Of a stretch of 25,854 nt of DNA, positions 22,194-25,854 are shown in pieces. The DNA is from SIG480 sp045649265 (lineage in GTDB: Bacteria > Bacillota > Clostridia > Oscillospirales > JAAYXM01). The DNA is taken from assembly GCA_045649265.1 (NCBI GenBank), contig JAZRPO010000056.1, forward strand, positions 1 to 25,854, read 5' to 3'. Position 1 is the stretch's first letter; each line of letters begins with the position of its first letter. The notes beneath the pieces were generated by a model. That model did not search any database. It saw only the letters and a program-made list of their open reading frames with translations, and was not told the DNA's origin. The position numbers and the translations under genes were made by a program.

Positions 22194-22221
22194 TCCGGAA
22201 ATTAAAAAAGGAGCGAAAAAA

Positions 22222-24354
22222 ATGAAAGAAATGGTTTTTTCAAAAAACAGAGTCTTTGAAACAGAGCTTGCCGGAAGAAGGCTTATTGTCGAAACCGGCA
22301 AAATGGCAGGGCTTGCAAACGGCGCATGTCTTGTGCGTTACGGCGAAACCGTCGTCCTTGTTACGGCAACAGCTTCGGATAAGCCGCGCGCAGGGATTGA
22401 TTTCTTCCCCCTCGCAGTTGACTTTGAAGAGCGCCTTTACTCAGTAGGCCGTATCCCCGGCAGCTTTATGCGCCGTGAGGGCCGGCCGAGTGAGCGTGCA
22501 ATCCTCACATCCCGCCTGATTGACAGGCCTATCCGTCCGCTTTTCCCGAAGGACCTCCGCAACGACGTTGCAGTTGCAATAACAGTCCTTTCCGTTGATA
22601 ACGACAACGCACCTGAGATTGCAGGTATGATAGGCACATCTATCGCGCTTTCAATCTCGGATATTCCGTGGAACGGCCCCATCGCAGGAGCAAGCATCGG
22701 ATATGTTGATGGCAAATATGTCGTTAACCCGACCTCAGCAGAGCGTGAGAAGAGCTCGCTCAACCTCACCGTTGCAGGTACTGCTGAAAAAGTTGTTATG
22801 ATTGAAGCCGGTGCTGACCAGATTCCGGATGACGTTATGTATGACGCAATCATGCTTGCTCACGAGGAAATCAAGAAGATTGTTGAGTTTATTTCAGGAA
22901 TTCAGGCTGAAATCGGCCTTGAAAAGTTCGAGTATGACCATGTTGAGTTTGACGACGAGCTTTATGAAGAGCTTCGCGCAAACATTCTTGACCGTGTCCG
23001 TGAGTGTATGGATACAGATGACAAGACAATCCGCGACAAGCGTTTGAAGGTTCTTTCCGATGAGCTTATCGAAGAATATTCAGAAAAGTATCCCGATATG
23101 GAGCAGTTCCTGGGAGAGTGTCTCTACAAGCTCCAGAAGATAGTTGTTCGTCAGTGGTTGCTTGAAGGCAAGCGTGTCGACGGCCGTGCACTTGACGAAA
23201 TCCGTCCGCTTGCAGCTGAGGTAGGAGTTTTGCCGAGAACTCACGGCAGCGGTATGTTCACACGCGGTCAGACTCAGGTTCTCACGATCGCAACTCTCGG
23301 TACAATTGCTGACCAGCAGAAGCTTGACACAATCTACGAAGAAGAGTTCAAGAGATATATCCACCACTACAACTTCCCGTCATATTCTGTCGGTGAAGCC
23401 CGCCCGAGCCGCAGCCCCGGCCGCCGCGAAATCGGCCACGGTGCTCTTGCGGAGCGTGCGCTTGAACCGGTTATTCCGAGCGAGGAAGAGTTCCCGTACA
23501 GCATCCGCCTCGTCTCTGAGGTTTTAAGCTCTAACGGCTCTACCTCTCAGGGCTCAATCTGCGGTTCTACCCTTGCTCTCATGGATGCAGGTGTTCCGAT
23601 TAAGGCTCCCGTTGCGGGTATCTCCTGCGGTCTTGTTACAGACGAGGACAAGTGGCTCACATTTATTGATATTCAGGGTGTTGAAGACTTTTATGGTGAT
23701 ATGGACTTTAAGGTCGCCGGAACAAAAGCAGGTATCACAGCTATTCAGATGGACCTCAAAATTGACGGTCTTACTCCTGAAATTATCAAATCTGCGCTCA
23801 CAATCACACGTGATGCAAGATACCAGATTCTCGATGAGATTATGCTTCCTTGCATTCCGGCTCCGCGCGCTGAGCTTTCAAAATATGCTCCCAAGATGCT
23901 TCACATGACGATTGACCCCGAAAAGATTCGTGATGTCATCGGTAAGGGTGGAAGCGTTATCCAGAAGATTGTTGCAGAAACAGGTGCAAAGATTGATATA
24001 GATGATGACGGAAACGTTTACATCTCCGCTATTGATGCCGAGGCCTGCAAGAACGCAAAGAAGGTTATTGAAACAATCGTTCTTGACCCCGTTGTCGGCG
24101 AGCTTTATTACGGTAAGGTTGTCCGCATCATCCCGATAGGTGCATTTGTCGAAATCGCTCCGGGTAAGGACGGAATGGTACACATTTCAAAGCTCGAAAA
24201 CCGCAGGGTTGAGAAGGTAGAGGATGTTCTCAATGTCGGCGATATGACATGGGTTAAGTTCATGGGTATTGACGATAAGGGAAGAACAAACTTCTCTCGC
24301 AAGGATGCTTACGCGGAGCTTGAAAAACGCGAAGTAGCAAAAACAGAAGAATAA
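22222..24354 (+). CDS. pnp: polyribonucleotide nucleotidyltransferase (PNPase)
   Basis: This 710-aa phosphorolytic 3'-5' exoribonuclease works as a trimer in mRNA decay and small RNA handling. Domains in order are a first RNase PH domain (about 12-145), an alpha-helical linker (about 150-310), a second RNase PH domain (about 320-540), a KH domain with IRDVIGKGGSVIQKI (about 569-583) and a C-terminal S1 domain (from about 627, with GAFVEIAPGKDGMVH). The catalytic-domain motifs GSGMFTRGQTQ (about 341-351), SVGEARPSRSPGRREIGHG and SSNGSTSQGSICG are intact. AAGGAG lies 8 bases before the ATG. The codon choice is strongly biased, as expected for a highly expressed gene. A good terminator follows. 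Confidence 0.98.
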   Translation: MKEMVFSKNRVFETELAGRRLIVETGKMAGLANGACLVRYGETVVLVTATASDKPRAGIDFFPLAVDFEERLYSVGRIPGSFMRREGRPSERAILTSRLIDRPIRPLFPKDLRNDVAVAITVLSVDNDNAPEIAGMIGTSIALSISDIPWNGPIAGASIGYVDGKYVVNPTSAEREKSSLNLTVAGTAEKVVMIEAGADQIPDDVMYDAIMLAHEEIKKIVEFISGIQAEIGLEKFEYDHVEFDDELYEELRANILDRVRECMDTDDKTIRDKRLKVLSDELIEEYSEKYPDMEQFLGECLYKLQKIVVRQWLLEGKRVDGRALDEIRPLAAEVGVLPRTHGSGMFTRGQTQVLTIATLGTIADQQKLDTIYEEEFKRYIHHYNFPSYSVGEARPSRSPGRREIGHGALAERALEPVIPSEEEFPYSIRLVSEVLSSNGSTSQGSICGSTLALMDAGVPIKAPVAGISCGLVTDEDKWLTFIDIQGVEDFYGDMDFKVAGTKAGITAIQMDLKIDGLTPEIIKSALTITRDARYQILDEIMLPCIPAPRAELSKYAPKMLHMTIDPEKIRDVIGKGGSVIQKIVAETGAKIDIDDDGNVYISAIDAEACKNAKKVIETIVLDPVVGELYYGKVVRIIPIGAFVEIAPGKDGMVHISKLENRRVEKVEDVLNVGDMTWVKFMGIDDKGRTNFSRKDAYAELEKREVAKTEE

Positions 24355-24384
24355 TCCAGAATATAAAAAATCCACGTACTCGCG

Positions 24385-24427
24385 ATATGCACCCCAAGAG
24401 TCAGACACTTTTGGGGTGCATATTTTT
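24385..24427 (+). terminator. intrinsic terminator after pnp
   Basis: A 12-bp stem TATGCACCCCAA/TTGGGGTGCATA (24386-24397 with 24411-24422) with a 13-base loop is followed by five T. It ends the rpsO-pnp transcript 30 bases after the stop codon. Confidence 0.88.
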
Positions 24428-24438
24428 ATAAATAATAG

Positions 24439-24467
24439 TTGAAATCCTTTTAAAGTTATTGTATAAT
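24439..24467 (+). promoter_or_regulatory. strong sigma-A-type promoter reading into the tRNA-Ser fragment
   Basis: TTGAAA (24439-24444), exactly 17 bases, then a consensus TATAAT (24462-24467). It ends 16 bases before the truncated tRNA-Ser, which suggests this was the native tRNA-Ser promoter. Confidence 0.78.
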
Positions 24468-24483
24468 AATGCTTGTTACACAC

Positions 24484-24526
24484 GGAGAGGTATCGAAGTG
24501 GTCATAACGGGGCTGACTCGAAATCG
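24484..24526 (+). pseudogene. 5' half of a tRNA-Ser(CGA), truncated after the anticodon
   Basis: Forty-three bases match the 5' end of the intact tRNA-Ser at 24710 in 37 positions. They include the acceptor strand GGAGAGG, D arm and anticodon loop CTCGAAA with anticodon CGA at 24519-24521. Beyond TCG the sequence departs: the 3' side of the anticodon stem does not pair (GCTGA against TCGAG), and no T arm or 3' acceptor strand follows. The gene therefore cannot make a tRNA, although it has the better promoter of the two copies. Confidence 0.82.
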
Positions 24527-24546
24527 AGAAATCCGGTGGTCTATTT

Positions 24547-24606
24547 GGAACTTAGAGGAATTTAGCGGAAGTTAGAGGAATCTAATGGAACTTTGCGGAA
24601 CATATT
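24547..24606 (+). repeat. six imperfect 10-bp tandem repeats (GGAANTTAGM-like)
   Basis: Every ten bases from 24547 a GGAA begins: GGAACTTAGA, GGAATTTAGC, GGAAGTTAGA, GGAATCTAAT, GGAACTTTGC, GGAACATATT. The period is exact for six units while the other positions drift. This is about one helical turn, so the GGAA motifs face one side of the DNA. They follow the tRNA-Ser fragment and are candidate recombinase or accessory-protein sites. Confidence 0.85.
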
Positions 24607-24622
24607 TTCAAAAGTTCCCTCA
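24587..24622. repeat. inverted repeat and 13-bp sequence repeated near the integrase
   Basis: GGAACTTT (24587-24594) is inverted as AAAGTTCC (24611-24618). The latter lies in AAAAGTTCCCTCA (24610-24622), which recurs exactly at 24845-24857 on the other side of the intact tRNA-Ser, about 27 bases from the end of the integrase gene. The placement suggests a protein-binding or attachment-related site. Confidence 0.65.
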
Positions 24623-24709
24623 GTTATATTGAAAATTTAATACAAGTTTATAACATTTCCCATACGCAGATCCCAAAATCGCATTTGAGAAGTGTTAAAA
24701 TACACATAG

Positions 24710-24799
24710 GGAGAAGTATCGAAGAGGTCATAACGAGAACGACTCGAAATCGTTTTGTCCATTGCGGGCACGTGGGTTCGAATCCCACCTTCTCCGCCA
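24710..24799 (+). tRNA. tRNA-Ser, anticodon CGA
   Basis: This is a complete class II tRNA with acceptor GGAGAAG/CTTCTCC, discriminator G and encoded CCA. The anticodon stem AACGA/TCGTT encloses loop CTCGAAA, with anticodon CGA at 24745-24747. A long variable arm follows, then T arm GTGGG-TTCGAAT-CCCAC. It reads the UCG codon. Upstream only a weak extended -10 (TG-T-TAAAAT, 24693-24701) is seen, with a poor -35, while the stronger promoter lies before the broken copy. No terminator separates them, so read-through from 24439-24467 is possible. Confidence 0.95.
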
Positions 24800-24803
24800 T
24801 TTT

Positions 24804-24838
24804 ACTGGGTTTCTGAGCATTCAGAAACCCAGTTTTCT
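24804..24838 (+). terminator. intrinsic terminator after tRNA-Ser
   Basis: A perfect 13-bp stem ACTGGGTTTCTGA/TCAGAAACCCAGT (24804-24816 with 24821-24833) has loop GCAT and a T-rich tail. It lies 4 bases past the CCA end of the tRNA. Confidence 0.85.
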
Positions 24839-24844
24839 TTCCCA

Positions 24845-25854
24845 AAAAGTTCCCTCAAGCCCGAATCCGTACGCTTTGACCACTCAAGTACCTATCAAGG
24901 CTGATAATGTGTCGAGCGATACTCTTTTTGAACTCAAATCCAAATGAGCATATATGTTTGCAGTGGTTTTATAATCACTATGCCCCAACCATTCTTGTAT
25001 ATCCTTCATAGTTACTTTTCCTTTACCGTTATTAAGTAGCAAAGATGCACAAGTATGGCGAAGATCGTGGAATCGTATTACCCTCATATTATTCTTAATA
25101 AGGAACTTACGAAACGCCGCAGTTATATAATCAGGTTTAATTAAATTTCCAATCTCATCAACCATAACATATTCTCTCCATTGATTATTATACGCCTTTT
25201 TATATTTACTTCTATTTCTCTCTTGCTGTGCCTTGATTTCGAGAAGGCGTTCTTTTATACCTTCCGAAAGTGGCATTATCCTCATTGTCGCAACTGTCTT
25301 GGTTGTGTCTTTAACAATCAGGGTTTTCTTGTCGTTTACAGAAGTAGATACTATTGAATGATTGATTGTAACGGTGTTGTTTTCAAAATCAAACGCTGAC
25401 CATTTTAAACCTACACATTCACTTCTTCTCAAACCATAATAACATCCAAATAAAACTGCAATTTCAAGCTTTGTATCTTTAGTCATAGTAATAAGTTCTT
25501 TTACTTCTTCCGGTGTGTAGAAACTTCCGACAAAATGGTTCTTATCAGGTTTGTCAACTTGTTCTATAGGATTTTCTTTAATATATCCCATCTTTCTTGC
25601 ATAACATAATGCCAAACGAATAATAGCGTGATAATGAATTACCGTATTTGCTTTTACTCTATCTAACTGCACATCATAAAATTCCTGAATATCGATTGAC
25701 GTTAATTCTTTAAGTCGAATTTGTTTCTTTCTGAAATATGGCTCAATAGGATATTTTACACTTTCGCAATATCCGGCATAAGTAGTATCCTCGATATGCC
25801 GTTTTCGCTTCTTTGTCAAAGGCAAATACATCTTCATATAATCTGCAAAAAACA
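24845..25854. mobile_element. left end of a tRNA-Ser-associated integrative element (extends past the window)
   Basis: A tyrosine integrase gene ends 85 bases from the 3' end of tRNA-Ser and points towards it, the usual layout of a tRNA-integrated prophage, conjugative element or genomic island. Its DNA is clearly more AT-rich than the housekeeping genes to the left. The right end and cargo are outside the window, so type and size are unknown, and the exact left boundary (tRNA 3' end, anticodon loop or the 13-bp repeat) is not settled. Confidence 0.65.
24884..25854 (-). CDS. phage-type tyrosine integrase, N-terminus outside the window
   Basis: This site-specific recombinase is of the tyrosine (lambda-Int-like) family. 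The visible part runs from a core-binding SAM-like domain (about the first 100 residues, FADYMKMYL..., TYAGYCESVKY) to a complete catalytic domain. The catalytic set is intact: Arg in YGLRRSECVGLKW, His-x-x-Arg in HDLRHTCASLLL, His in WLGHSDYKTTANIYAH and the nucleophile Tyr in the same block, with a Lys in the beta-hairpin region (KDTTKT). The frame remains open from 25837 to the window edge, with codons (Phe-Phe-Ala-Asp-Tyr) that fit the family. The ATG at 25837 is therefore probably internal and an arm-binding N-terminal domain lies beyond. No excisionase is in view. Confidence 0.93.
   Translation of the reverse strand, partial: FFADYMKMYLPLTKKRKRHIEDTTYAGYCESVKYPIEPYFRKKQIRLKELTSIDIQEFYDVQLDRVKANTVIHYHAIIRLALCYARKMGYIKENPIEQVDKPDKNHFVGSFYTPEEVKELITMTKDTKLEIAVLFGCYYGLRRSECVGLKWSAFDFENNTVTINHSIVSTSVNDKKTLIVKDTTKTVATMRIMPLSEGIKERLLEIKAQQERNRSKYKKAYNNQWREYVMVDEIGNLIKPDYITAAFRKFLIKNNMRVIRFHDLRHTCASLLLNNGKGKVTMKDIQEWLGHSDYKTTANIYAHLDLSSKRVSLDTLSALIGT

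Noticed and set aside
24547..24606. Decamer array read as a small CRISPR
   Set aside because: Units are 10 bases with no spacers and no cas genes nearby.
24648..24845. 65-codon minus-strand frame with a VGFEPTCPQ-like stretch
   Set aside because: It is the reverse reading of the intact tRNA-Ser and its terminator. The VGFEPT sequence is a well-known artefact of tRNA T arms.

Overview
The window looks like the chromosome of a Gram-positive, probably spore-forming member of the Clostridia (Bacillota). The evidence is a spoVAC gene, an alanine racemase cluster with a GerS/YdcC-type lipoprotein and a MazF/NdoA toxin as in Bacillus and Clostridioides, an rpsO-pnp pair, GGAGG-type ribosome sites, and several sigma-A-type promoters with 16-18 base spacing. 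Only the genus level is out of reach. Most of the window is ordinary, densely packed housekeeping and metabolic DNA. The right-hand end (about 24480-25854) is accessory: a broken tRNA-Ser half, a decamer repeat array, an intact tRNA-Ser and a tyrosine integrase that runs off the window.

Layout. 1-1226: 3' part of a LarA-like (DUF2088) gene, convergent with an isolated spoVAC. 1769-1919: tRNA-Arg(CCG) with its own promoter and terminator. 2020-2955: AEC-family permease. 3001-6062 (minus): uncharacterised 578-aa protein, possibly glycosidase-like, followed by O-acetylhomoserine sulfhydrylase (metY). 6245-8502 (plus): DUF1538 membrane protein translationally coupled to a tandem PII-like regulator. 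8546-10971 (minus): nadE, a YdcF-family protein and cysK as one operon. 11125-12417 (plus): membrane-anchored surface protein plus two half-size TauE/SafE transporters. 12461-15178 (minus): two RimK-like ATP-grasp ligases, TspO and a cyclophilin. 15349-16678 (plus): apbE and a NusG-domain-II protein. 16680-21474 (minus): SLOG-fold protein, nnrD, GerS/YdcC-like lipoprotein, alr, mazF, then a secreted coiled-coil protein and a hypothetical protein. 21607-24427 (plus): rpsO and pnp, with a structured leader before each.

How the genes relate. metY and cysK give two sulfide-fixing routes to homocysteine and cysteine. nadE makes NAD and nnrD repairs hydrated NAD(P)H. alr supplies D-alanine for the wall, and the alr cluster resembles acpS-ydcC-alr-ndoAI-ndoA of Bacillus and gerS-alr2 of C. 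difficile, but no antitoxin gene is visible before mazF. The rpsO and pnp leaders look like candidate autoregulatory RNAs.

The best candidates for something not routinely described are: the tRNA-Ser half/decamer array/intact tRNA-Ser arrangement next to the integrase; the roughly 90-nt nested-stem RNA before pnp; the DUF1538-double-PII pair; and the tandem ATP-grasp pair. None of these is proven novel by sequence reading alone.
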